Shown here: in pieces, positions 34,921-45,769 of the stretch
How positions within the stretch are numbered: the first letter of the stretch is position 1
Layout: each line of letters begins with the position of its first letter
DNA from: Epiperipatus broadwayi
Lineage: Eukaryota > Onychophora > Udeonychophora > Euonychophora > Peripatidae
Direction of reading: 5' to 3'
DNA: 64,000 nt
Assembly (NCBI GenBank): GCA_028023455.1
Contig: JAQFVV010000050.1
Span: 2,560,411-2,624,410 of the forward strand
The notes under the pieces: model-generated
The model's database searches: none
The model's input: only the letters and a program-made list of their open reading frames with translations
Told to the model about the DNA's origin: nothing
Position numbers and translations under genes: made by a program

Positions 34921-35131
34921 CATCACTAAACATCACATGATCACCATTCTTTATGCTTACACAAGCTGTTTACACAGAGGCTAAACTCTCCATCCAGTAG
35001 TGCCACTCAGTGCATGCCAGAGTAATCAATGGATGCAAAAATGTATGGATTTTATGCACAAACTTTCTTGCATCCATTGATTACTCTGGCTTGCACTGGT
35101 GGCAGTATTGTATGGAGAGTTTAGCTTCTAC
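34921..35131. mobile_element. family A foldback, internally deleted
   Basis: Only the two outer arms (about 110 and 85 bp) are left, meeting near 35043. They are almost perfectly inverted: 'ctctccatccagtagtgcc' versus 'ggcagtattgtatggagag'. TSD ATAAATCA (8 bp) is at 34913-34920 and 35132-35139. No ribozyme. Confidence 0.75.
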
Positions 35132-35139
35132 ATAAATCA

Positions 35140-35685
35140 AGTCGATAATGATTTTGAATCTAAATTTACTATAAAAAAAATTCGAGAAAATAACATATAT
35201 ATATTTTGCATTAAATGTATTTTATTTTGTTTACTCAAAAACTAATTCAATAACATTGCACAAATTGATGCTTATAATATATAAATAATTATTTACTTAT
35301 TACAAACATAATTTTATATAATTTCACTGAATCAATCTTTGAGAAAAGAGAATAAAATATATATAATGCAAACAATGATGTTTTATTTCTTGACTATTTT
35401 ATTGAAAATCTGCTAAGAACATCAGCATAATTTAATCCTTTTGTTTGTGAATTCTGATTCAACATATAAAATTACTAATGAAGAGAATCAATCTTCATCA
35501 ATGCTGATTTCACATTAACATGTGCTAGTCAATGTAGGGTCTACAAATACAGAGTGTTGGCAAAAAAAGGAAACATAGTTACATTTAGATCATGCAGACA
35601 TGGTACTTTGCATCATCATACTGTTTGCAGTACCCTCAGTTTGGTTCTGTTTGACTATAAAACTATCATCTCATACTGAAAACAC
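35140..35685. other. unassigned AT-rich DNA
   Basis: Nothing recognised. Confidence 0.4.
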
Positions 35686-35689
35686 AGTG

Positions 35690-36065
35690 ATGTTTTCAAT
35701 TCAAGCTAATTTTCCTGTATAGTCATGCAGATCTAATCCAAGTCAGTATTTATATATTTTGGTGCTTTGGTTTTTTTAATGACCATAGTCACCTTCTCTC
35801 TTTGGCTAAGACTGGTATTACACCATCAAAACATCACAAGATCACATTTTCTTTATGCTTAAGGAAATTGCTAAAACTTTAGAAAATTGTTTTCCCACAG
35901 TAACTCCACCTAGTGCAAGCTTTAGTAATTAACAGATTCCAGATGGTAGTGCTTATAAGCTAGAATAATAAATAGTCATTATAAGACCTTACTAATCTAG
36001 CATCTACTGATTAACAAAGCCTGCACTAAGTGGCACTATTGTGGGCAAAACATTGCTACTGTTGA
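35690..36065. repeat. old family A-related element
   Basis: Contains 'tatattttggtgctttggt', 'ccatagtcacc' and 'aacatcacaagatcac' in family A order, then inverted ends around 'ccacctagtgcaagcttt' and 'gcctgcactaagtggc'. Diverged and lacking a ribozyme. Confidence 0.5.
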
Positions 36066-36069
36066 TGTT

Positions 36070-37138
36070 TTATTGGATTTTTTTACAATGTAGATAGATA
36101 CCTTACAACACTAAATGAGTAGTGAAATATATAACATCTTTATTATGTCAATTGACTCCTTTATATATGATATGCCTTACACTTATGGTGTCATCAATAA
36201 AAGAGGTTTTACACATCTTAGGATTATCACTGTGAATCTGATGTTTTAAAAGTGGTAGATTTTCTGGCAACTCTATGGGAGTAGATGGTTAGGTATCTGT
36301 CTACATGTAGATCACTTGCTTTGATGTTTTTATGGATCCCAAATAAACTTCTTATAATCTTGTGTGCAACCTCCTATACCAAAATAAAGACTGAAAGCAG
36401 CCAAAACAGTTTTCCTCGAGTTGAGTAAATTTCTATGAGCATTGTCCTTCAACAAAGACATGTACCTTAATGGCAGTTATACAAGGTATACTGATTTTTT
36501 CACCTGGTGTCTATCCATAATCAGATGGTAATGAGTTGTAAGCAAAATTTCATTGGTGTATTTATGTTGAACCATTTGACGTTTTTGTAGAATTCTGAGG
36601 ATTTCCTTTAAATCAGTTAATTGATAGATCTGACGTTCTTTGCTCTATGTTTAGATGATGGAATTTTCATATTTTGCCAAGATTCAAACAATAAAATTCA
36701 GATCCAATAAACATAGTGTCTAGATACAATCTATAACTCTGATCTTATTAACTGAGGAATGTATTATTTTAATGCTATAAAGGTCATCTTAGTTCCAAAT
36801 CAGGATACAGTAAGTATAATGAACCTGAAGAATTGTGTATACATAATATTCCTTTATAAAATAAGTATCAGAGAAAACATGGTATTCATCTCCCTTCATC
36901 TCTATAATAAAAGCAAAACTTAAATTTGTCTTAACAGTGAGCACATTTAAACAATCAAAGACAATGGTCATTAGATAGGGCTTAGTAATTATGTCACAAT
37001 TATGGTGCAGCAATTATCTCTACAACATATCAAATTCTGTTGTATGATTGGATTAAATGGCTTGTGATCTCATTCAAATTATTAATAAGCCATTTCATTT
37101 GTTATAAAAAATTAAATGTAAGAAATAAATTGGGTATC
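36070..37138. other. unassigned AT-rich DNA
   Basis: No gene supported. Confidence 0.4.
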
Positions 37139-37717
37139 TTTTGTAAAGATCCATTTGATTGGTCAATTATAAAAGATTGTTACAAATAAAAATTATGTCC
37201 ATATTTGTTATGCTTTTATAACTAACGATAGTCACTGAACAATAAGTGCATTAATATATGTCTATATCCTAAAAATATAACTAATTTTGACCATAGGGTA
37301 CTTTATCCATCAAAAAGTTTTATAATATTTTGTCTCAATTTAGAAATCTAATAACAAAGTAATTTGATATAAATTTTGTATATCAACGCTGAATGGTTAG
37401 CTTACTCCATTAGACCAAAAGAATAGATAATTAATATCATAAATAGCCTGTATAATTATGATGCTACTACTAATGGCCATGCGTGGTTTAGTAATATTAA
37501 CATAATAGATTCAAAGTATAAAGATTCATAGATTTAAGTTCAATCTGTTACTTCAGTGCTTGAATGTCACATGGTATCCAAAGAAATAATTTTTGAATGT
37601 TTTCTTGTTATAAGTTCCTTTGCATAGTCCTGAATTGAATCACAGTCCAGCATTATAGTATTTGGAATGTTACATAATCTCCCAAGTAATAACCATTTGA
37701 TATTGCACTCATATATA
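37139..37717 (+). repeat. 0.58-kb direct repeat, copy 1
   Basis: Aligns collinearly with 40308-40894, from 'tgtaaagatccatttgattgg' to 'aataaccatttgat'. Identity looks high but not perfect, and copy 2 has about 25 extra bases near 40790. No coding frame. The two copies lie 3.17 kb apart in the same orientation. Confidence 0.7.
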
Positions 37718-40307
37718 TTGAACTGTATCCCTCAAATAAATACCATATTAACTAGGTTTGAATACCTTTTATAATAACTTTTGGAATTTAAACTTTAATA
37801 AATTTAACATTTACATTAATACTATATGGACAGACTGGCTCTTCAAGAAGAGAGGAGAATACCATTGATACCATAGACATCAATGATACCCACAGTCATA
37901 TCAAGCTATATAAAGCATAACACAATCACATTTTCAGACCATGGTCCACCTTGACTGCTGGATTCAAATCCCTGCCATCCAAAGCATTTTATTTGTTTTG
38001 AGGATCAAACTCAGGCAACAGACAACCATAGGTTACATAGTCAGCATGTACACAATCCAGTGCTTGAAATATCTCATGGCTAGCTCATACTCTTAACCAG
38101 GGTCCATCACATTTAACACATAAAAAAATAACCATACTCTTAAATTAATGGTGATGCAGTGACAAAAGAGAAAGAGAATAGACCAAATAATATTTAAGCA
38201 ACCATTAATATTTATTCAAGCACAAACAAACCTAATATAACAATATAATATTTTACATAAATATAAATGATTAATTATTAGTTTCAGGCTAAATTTTATA
38301 ATAGTCCTTTGTTAATTAAACTTCATTTAAAATAAATATAAAGTGTCTAAAGACAAGTATCAGAATGTCTTTACCTGGGCTTTGATTCATGTATATTTTC
38401 TAACTGGATGACTTTTTGGTCTCAATCGACGGTTTCAGAGCTTGTTTTCCATTCTTTGTCTTGACAATAAGAGAGAGTTTGCAGCAGCATTTATTTCACC
38501 ATTTTGGCATTAGTTTCCCATGAGGGTTCGGGTGAATACAGTTGATTTTGCTGAGAACTAAAGCATTAAATTGTTAAATACTCCTACATGGTCTAGCAAC
38601 AAATGTTGCTAGTTCTGTGGTTTTTGCATTGATGTTCACTGCAGCACTATTTAACTGGCTTACTACTGCAGTTACAGTCTCCAAATATCTGGATCTATGG
38701 TTGTTTGGATTCTCACTGGAAAACTCTGAGTAGTCTCATTCTGTCCAAACTGAATGATAATTACCTGAAATGAATCCATATGGAATGAAGACCAGACTAG
38801 TTAAATAACAAAATGAAGGTGGGGACTTGAATTGAATTCAGACCATTACAGATTGAAGATGGGATTGATCTAGCAGATTACAACCCCAACTGATTTATAG
38901 ACTTAAGAGTGGGATGAATTACAGATTGCAGACCCAACTGAATTATAGATTGCAACACTGACTGTAAATCACAAACTCAACTAAATAACAATAGACCATA
39001 GAAACTTTATATACTTTTTCTCTCATTGTTTTAATTTCTTATTGTAGTTTTTTTTTAAATTTTGATCATAACTTAAATCTGTTTTTCTTAACTAATTTTT
39101 GCATTTCATTAATCTAATTGATTTTTTACATTACACATTATCTAATCTTTTCTTTAGATTAATCTACTATCATTTATATGAGATAGTTTACATGTTTTTA
39201 ATTATTACAATTATTGGTTTTGATTTTATCATCAATCAGAAATTTTGCAAACTTAATTGCAATCCAAACATTTTACTAATTTTTTTTAACAATTAATTCA
39301 GTCAGTAATCTTTTTATTTTTGATTTCTACTAAGATTTATTTTTTACACATTTATTCCCCTAACTTATTTTTTACACATTTATTCTCCTAACTTATTTTT
39401 ACTTTATAAAACTAAGAGTTTTTGGTTATTTAAAAAGGAGAGATATTTTAAATCTTTCCCTACCCTATTCTCTTTTTTAAAAAAAAAATAACACAATTTT
39501 ATTTTTATTTTACAAAATTGCATTTTAAAAATCTTAAAACAAAAGAAAATCATTTTAAAACATATACTTTCTATTTTTGTTTTTATTAATAATTTAATCA
39601 TTTATTTTTAAATTATAACTATGTAACACTGATATATGTGTTTATTTCATAACACATATCTCTTACTAGCATTACATCACCCCTCCCCCAGTTTGAGAGG
39701 TAAAATGCATAGCTCTGACATTTTATTTTCAACTTTTCCATTTGATTTTTCACTTTTTGCCTGTTTATTTAATATTTTTCTACCAAATAAGTGTCCTCCA
39801 ATTGCATACAGATTAACAAACAACAGAGGTGACTTTTTATGCTGCTTTATCTCACCAGGCTGTAATCTACATTTACTGGCAACAATTATGTCATATGTGA
39901 TGTCCACAAGGGACAACATGCATTTTTCCAATGTGTATGAAGAGGGTATTTCTGCAAATAGCAGAACATAGCTGGCTTATATCCAATTTATGCAATAAAC
40001 ATATACTAAAACATTTTTTAAATTTAACTTTATGAAAGTGCTGGGAATTTTTTCTTCCAGTGGTTTGAATGATCCCATGTCTTTCTCCAATGTATCTGCA
40101 TCCTAAAATATATGGGGTCACTGTGAATGGAAGTATCCATCCACTGACCATTCAGCTTATGCTAAAAACAAGGCTTATTATGACATGTTGGCAATTTTCT
40201 TCCAACAAACTGATTTGCGGCTTATGCTGGTATTTTTCCATGTGCACATTTTAGATAAGGCCCTGGGACCCTATCCCAGCATGTTGGATAGACCAAGAAC
40301 TTTCTTC
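37718..40307. other. interval between the direct repeats
   Basis: Holds two opposing frames at 39636-39971 (plus) and 39677-39931 (minus), and another pair near 39891-40254. None shows a family motif. Also near-tandem 'cagattgaagatggga' type phrases at 38850-38990. I cannot identify an LTR retroelement interior. Confidence 0.4.
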
Positions 40308-40894
40308 TGTAAAGATTCATTTGATTGGTCAATTATAAAAGATTGTTACAAATAAAAAAATGTCCATATTTGTTATGCTTTTATAACTAACAATAGTCAC
40401 ACAACAATAAGTATGTTAATAAATGTCTACATCCTAAAAATATAACCAATTTTGGCTACTGGGTTACTTTATCCTTCAAAAACATTTATGACATTATGGC
40501 TCAATTTAGAAGTCTACTAACAAAGTACTTTGATATAAACTTTATATATCAATAGTGAATCGTTACCTTATTCCATTATGCCAAAAGAATAGTTAATATC
40601 ATAAATAGTCTTACAATCATGATGCTACTACTAATGACCATGTGTGGTTTAGTAATATTAACATAATGGATTCAAGATATAAAGATTCACAAATTGATGT
40701 TCAAACTGTGACTTCAGTGCTTGAATGACACATGATAAACCAAAAAAATATTTTTTGGATGCCTGCTTGTTATAAATTTCTTTACATAGTCCTAGAGATA
40801 AAAGCTAAAAAAGTTTTTGAATTGAAGCACAGTCCATCATTATACAATTTGTAATGTTACATGATCTCTCAAGTAATAACCATTTGATTTTGCA
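40308..40894 (+). repeat. 0.58-kb direct repeat, copy 2
   Basis: Partner of 37139-37717. Ends just before a (CA)n(TA)n tract at about 40893-40923. Confidence 0.7.
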
Positions 40895-40916
40895 CACATA
40901 CACACACATATATATA

Positions 40917-41190
40917 TATATATAATGAATATAATGGTGATAATATATTATAAAGTCTTACAATCCACAGAAGTACTTTCAACTAATCACTTAACCTTCT
41001 TCAACTGTTACTTAATTGACAATTGCTAATGTTAAAAATTCAGGAATTTTGGGATATGATTTGATGACATTTGTTTCTCCTATATTTAAAATTAAATGAC
41101 ATTTGAAGAAGATTAAGTAATTAACTCAAGTATTTTTGCAGATTGTAAGACTTTTAATATATTATCACCATTATATTTATTATTATTTTT
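40917..41190. mobile_element. foldback element, family G
   Basis: Inverted arms: 'tataatggtgataatatatt' pairs with 'aatatattatcaccattata', and the inner 'aatcacttaaccttcttcaa' with 'ttgaagaagattaagtaatt'. The loop is about 70 bp. On the minus strand of the left arm a hammerhead-like arrangement occurs (about 40957-40995): TTGAAGA, a pairable hairpin, GAAA and the palindrome AGTACT, with CTGT/ACAG as stem I. The C3-to-U change makes it doubtful. Confidence 0.6.
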
Positions 41191-42226
41191 ATTATATTAT
41201 TTATCACAAAGGACATTTTATTTTCATATATATAATGAAAATGAAATGATATCCATGTAAACAGAGATAACCTTTAAGCTTTTGATTATTCCAAGAAATT
41301 ATTGTTTACTACTAACTGATGATACTTTTAAGGCTAAACAAGTTTTCTCATTAATCTATAATAATCTCTTTTATTGGAATGTTAGCATGGAAATTATGGC
41401 ACTAACATCTAAAATCATGGATAAAAAAGTATTTCCCCAAATCCTTATGGCTAAATTCTGCATTATTGCAAAAGTTATTACCTATAACTGCACTCAAAGG
41501 AAAAAAAGTGATCAGAAACAAATGAAAAGCAAACTGAAAAGATGGACTAGAAATATAAATGATAAATCATGTTAATTTCTGACAACTGAAATTCTTTTGT
41601 ATCACAAAATTTTCATTGTTTAGAAACTTGAGTATGATATTTAGTCTTTATTTAATCTGTTTATAATTCTCTTAAATAGTCCTTGCCCAGGTGTTCATTA
41701 GTTATGGTGGAAATCAAAATTATTATTTGGGTCATGCCAATGTCATGTATTGATAATCTAATAATAATTATAATTCTTAATTAAAAAATATGCATAATTA
41801 TTTATTTATAAGCTAAATTGTAAATAGTCAATACATATGCTGCTTATTGATAATTAAATATTATTTTCTTTATTTATGCTATTTCTCTTATTTTTCATGT
41901 TCCAAAATCTCAATTAATTCTGTGAGTTATAGTAATCAGTATATTATTAATTGGGCATATGCATGGACATGGTTGGTTGCCTCCTACATTTATCTCTTAG
42001 CATTGTGTCATAGTGACATCCTATAAATCAGATATTATTTCCACATCATAAAATGAAATAAAGTTGGTTATAATATTGATAAAAAAAATGTATTATCAAT
42101 TTCAACATATTTGAAAATATGACTGATCATTTTCATTAAACAAAATGGTATCCCAATGTGAATCCATCAAAGATATAGTTACTTCCAGTTGAAAAATTAC
42201 TTTATATATGAATAGTAAAGAAAAAA
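41191..42226. other. unassigned AT-rich DNA
   Basis: The 97-codon frame at 41282-41575 has a lysine-rich end but no domain; it may be chance. Confidence 0.4.
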
Positions 42227-42234
42227 GTGTACAT

Positions 42235-42333
42235 GTCAAGCGTTGGTGGCCTAGTGGTTAGCATAGCTGCTTTCCAAGCAGCTGGCCCGGGTTCGCTTGC
42301 CGGTCAATGCATTTGACATATGAAAAAAAAAAG
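42235..42333 (+). mobile_element. tRNA-Gly-derived SINE or retroposed tRNA
   Basis: The 71 nt at 42240-42310 fold as a near-complete tRNA-Gly(UCC): acceptor GCGTTGG with TCAATGC (two wobbles), A box TGGCCTAGTGG, anticodon stem GCTGC/GCAGC with loop TTTCCAA, and T arm CCGGGTTCGC with one mismatch. A short tail (TTGACATATG) and A10 follow. TSD GTGTACAT is at 42227-42234 and 42334-42341. The same tail occurs at 45680, which argues for a SINE family over a one-off tRNA copy. Closeness to a true tRNA suggests a young copy. Confidence 0.8.
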
Positions 42334-42479
42334 GTGTACATCATAAAGTTATATGATTGCTCCAAAAAAAAAAAGGCATGAACATTGAAGTGATAAAATC
42401 ATGAATTAAATGACAAAAGAAATAAATGATTCATGTATGAGTATATTAGAAGTCATTGCTGATTTTGTACAATCCGCAT

Positions 42480-43530
42480 CATCATTGTCAACCATTATCA
42501 ATCCATTGCAGGATGAAGTACACTCCAAGTTCAATTCATGTTCTCTGATCTCTAGCCTCTTTTTTCCACATGACCCCTGCCCACTTTCTTATTTCATTCA
42601 ACTATCTCACATATGATCTCTTTCTGGATCATTTGCAATCTCTCTGAAATCCAGTTTAAGATTCCAATTGACTGTCTATTATCATCTCTTCTAGAAATAT
42701 GTCCAACTCAACTCCATTTCAGTCTTAATTCTTTCAACATATCAGTAATATCTATCTGTTCTCTTACCCACATATTGCATTTTCAATATCTTCTTATTAC
42801 TCCTAGTATGCATCTCTCCATACTTATTTGAATGGTCTGAAGTCTCTGTATTGCTCTTCTATTAAGTGTCCAAATCTCTGATCCATAACTAAGAACTAGT
42901 AAAACACATTTATTAAAAATCTTTCTTTTCAAACACATAGGCATATTTCCTTTTAGTATTAACTTATTTCTATCAAAATCATTCCAACCAAGTTTAATGC
43001 TATGATTAATTTCATCCATTATGTTTCCAACTGTAGTAATAATCTGACCAAGATATTTGTAGTTGTTAACTTCTTTTAACTCATTATAATAAATCGTTAT
43101 TTTCATCTTTTGAGAAAATCCATTGAACATTATTTTAAATTTACTTTAGTCCTACTTTCTTACTTTCATCCTATAATTCTTGCAACATTTCCTTAAGATC
43201 TGAACCATTATTTGCAAAAACACTACACTAACTGCAAAATCTAAATGACTTAAATAATCTCCATTTACTTTTACTTCTTTAGCTTCCCATTTTAATCCAC
43301 AAAATAGTTCTTGCAGCACTGCTGTAAAAATTCTGAAGATATGGAGTCACCCTGTCTTTACACTCTTCTCAATGTTAAACTTCCTAATATCATTATGTAA
43401 TCTAATTGTTGATGTTGCATTTTTTAAAATATTCTCCAGAATATGACAATATCCTGAATCTCTACCTTGATGATCCAATGCATTAATCACTGAAGAAATG
43501 CTTACAGAAGTTAATGCCTTTCATAATCTA
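42480..43530 (-). pseudogene. RTE LINE, 3' half of RT and 3' end
   Basis: Minus strand, 43530 to 42480: RT palm remnants matching 62700-63000, a 'QGDS'-like region near 43350, the ADD region damaged near 43240, then an open 115-codon stretch (43130-42783) with FNGFSQKMKI, NNYKYLGQIIT, GNMPMCLKRKIFNKCVL and ETWTL-like SEIWTLNRRAIQRLQT, then the 3' end and CAATGATGAT-like terminus near 42485. Known: RTE elements encode an APE endonuclease and RT. The endonuclease and N-terminal RT are missing. Inactive. Confidence 0.8.
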
Positions 43531-43833
43531 CAAATCCAAAGCATAATGACTACTCATATTCATTGGTTATTTCTATAATGCCTCTCAATACTTGGATATG
43601 AACTAAAGTTATAACCATAAGGAACTTCTACACAGACTTTTAAGCTCCCTTCAGATATCTTCTCTATCCCATGCAACTGATACACATGACTACACATGTT
43701 AAAATGATGAATGATCTCCAATATTAACCAGTATTCATTGTCATCATTTCCCATATTAGTGGTCAGTAAACTCCAAGTATATAAAGTATACTTGTATTCA
43801 ATCCAAATAACTAAAGTTACTAAAAGTGGTACT

Positions 43834-44312
43834 AAAGTTGTAATTATTTATTAAGTGCACAGGAAGTATATGTAAACACTTTTAAGACAGACTTTACCCT
43901 GTATCAAATGCTTTCAATATCTTTATTTTGCCAATAGAGGGACCTTTCAAACCATGACACAAGATAGTGATTTTTATAAAGAGCAGCCATCTTATTTTTA
44001 ACCTAATTTTCCACTTATATAGGCCAATCTGAAGCATCTTGATTTGGGAGCATGAAGCTGTTGTTCTGTCCACTGTTTAAGTTCAATATTTCCTATACAA
44101 ATTAACATTCATGAAATCTTGCAATTTACAAACAAGTTAATATTATGATCTTTATACTGGAAAAATAAGATGGCTGCTCTTATCTTTATAAAAGTCACTA
44201 TCTTGTGTCATGGTTTGAGAGATCCCTCTATTGGAAAACTAAAGATATTGCTTGACTATTATAAATTTCAAGGCACATTTGATGCAGGTTAATGCCTGTC
44301 TTAAAAATATTT
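43834..44312. mobile_element. family B foldback element, copy 3
   Basis: Left arm complete from AAAGTTGTAATTATTTATT; right arm truncated after CTGTCTTAAAAATATTT. Imperfect 12-bp TSD AAAAGTGGTACT (43822-43833) and AAAGGTGGTATT (44313-44324). The same asymmetry (longer left arm) occurs in copy 1. Confidence 0.7.
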
Positions 44313-44837
44313 AAAGGTGGTATTGTAAAATAAAAATGGTAACTTTCCTAAGTGCATAATATTTTAAAAATTTATGTTCACATGTGAAAAAATTGCATAC
44401 ATTAATGTATAAAAAAAGTTCTTAACACATAAATAATTTTTTCCAGAAATTCTGAATAATTAGAATTTAAACTAAATTTTCTTCTGCAATTAAAACTGAA
44501 TAAAAATAATACAAATATCTCAATGTAATATGTTTACTGCGATACTGATTTTTCATTCATTTGTATTGCAATTCAAATTTGCAATGTTTGTTCATCTGTG
44601 TATACACTTAACATTAGGATATAAAGAAGAAAGAAACCACTTTGATACATGGACCATAGACAGAGAAAGGTTTACAAATTTGAATATTTATTGTGACATG
44701 AACCACAGAAGAAAGGTTGTATTGTGTTTTTCATAATATGCTAAAATTGTCAGCAATGATGTAATAACAATTTTATCATTTATAAAATTTATAAGTATTT
44801 CAAAATACCATTTTCTTAATTCAATATTATTGAAATT

Positions 44838-45233
44838 TAAACAGGCAAAACTCAGTATACGTATTGCCACACACAGCAAGCTAGAGTAATCAATAGATGC
44901 CATAAGGCTTGTGCAGAAAATCCCCATCTAGTGTCTACTCATCCAATATCCCCAGACTTGTTTCTGGCTTGTGGCCTTCGTCAGTGAGAAGCCTTGGATC
45001 TGAGAGCACTGCACCTAGATCTTAGGATCTAATGCAACCCTCCAGCAATTGCCTTTTATCTCCACTTAACTACAAAACTATCAGTCTTAAACTAAAAACA
45101 TCTTAATGTTTTCAATCCAAGCCCATTAGCTTATATAGTCATATGGGTCTGAACTCAGTTCAGCACCCATACATTTTGCCTGTTTTAACAACAGTTATAG
45201 ACAAGCATAAGAAGTGGTGGCCATGTGATGTTT
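44838..45233. mobile_element. family A element, asymmetric
   Basis: One long left arm with a ribozyme (44941-44999, minus) and most of the unit interior. The right arm is reduced to the outermost 'gcctgttttaacaacagtt...gtgatgttt'. TSD ATTATTGAAATT (12 bp, exact) is at 44826-44837 and 45234-45245. The next element (family E) starts immediately after the second TSD. Confidence 0.8.
44941..44999 (-). ncRNA. hammerhead ribozyme, family A, stem III damaged
   Basis: 59-nt fold with CTGACGA and GAAA. The stem III palindrome has changed to ACAAGT, and one inner stem I pair has changed. Activity doubtful. Confidence 0.55.
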
Positions 45234-45362
45234 ATTATTGAAATTATAAATATCATCTAGACTCTTTATTCCTTTACAATGCTTCTTATAATTAAAACAC
45301 ACTAGTGACTGTTTTGATTGCCTCAGAAATTTCTTCAGAACTATGCTTCATATAATTACAAC

Positions 45363-45402
45363 CGGCAATTGACGATTTCAATTTCCCCAGAAATTATCTT
45401 CA
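45363..45402 (-). ncRNA. hammerhead-like core, family E
   Basis: Minus strand: CTGAAGA, one unpaired U, stem II AATTTC with GAAATT (loop TGGG), GAAA, then TCGTC. Stem III is a minimal ANNGT type with one mismatch, and stem I pairs only about four bases (AATT with AATT). Comparison of six family copies gives GAAACWGTC after stem II as the likely ancestral form. Confidence 0.4.
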
Positions 45403-45598
45403 GAATTTCTTAAATTTTCATCTGAAAATATAAGTAGATGTTCTATCTTTACAATGATATTTATACTCACAACCCATTATTGACAGTTTCGATTGTCTCA
45501 GCAATATATTTTCAGATCAAAATATAAGTTCTATAGAAGTTTTCTGGAGCAATCAAAAACATCAATAGTGGGTTGTAATTTTACAAAGCATTGTAAAA

Positions 45599-45695
45599 AC
45601 CGAGAGGTCATCGCAGCTGCCTTGCAAGCAAGTAGTTGGTTGTAGACGGTTGTGGGTTCGCGCCCGGCCGATGCTATGACATATGAGAAAAAAAG
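45599..45695 (+). mobile_element. SINE with tRNA-like head, second copy
   Basis: GC-rich island in AT-rich DNA: a B box GTGGGTTCGCGCCC near 45650, a head related to tRNA, and the tail CTATGACATATGAG followed by A7. It shares the TGACATATGA tail with the SINE at 42235. Its insertion point is visible because the uninterrupted family E copy at about 5140-5165 reads 'cattgtaaaagtaa' where this copy has the SINE between 'cattgtaaaa' and 'gtaacag'. Confidence 0.75.
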
Positions 45696-45769
45696 TAACA
45701 GAGGATGCAAATGCTATTAATATTATAGGGATTTAGCGATACAATAAGAAAGATAAAGTTATTATTGAA

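Larger units (their letters stand above)
45246..45760. mobile_element. family E foldback element, copy 2, with a SINE inside
   Basis: Contains several inverted copies of the family E unit ('gattgcctcagaaatttct', 'cccattattgacagtttcg', and inverted 'ggagcaatcaaaaacatca'). It begins right after the family A TSD and ends at a third copy of that target, ATTATTGAA (45761-45769). A SINE interrupts the right arm at 45599-45695. One hammerhead-like core (45363-45402, minus) retains CTGAAGA, a 6-bp stem II and GAAA. Confidence 0.65.

Noticed and set aside
39636-40254. Cluster of opposing open frames
   Set aside because: Frames overlap on both strands, none shows a domain; likely chance or an unknown repeat.
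37139-40894. LTR retrotransposon
   Set aside because: No TG...CA ends, primer-binding site, polypurine tract or gag-pol motif seen.
42240-42310. Functional tRNA-Gly gene
   Set aside because: Short tail, A-run and TSD indicate retroposition; a T-stem mismatch is present. A transcribed tRNA cannot be strictly excluded.
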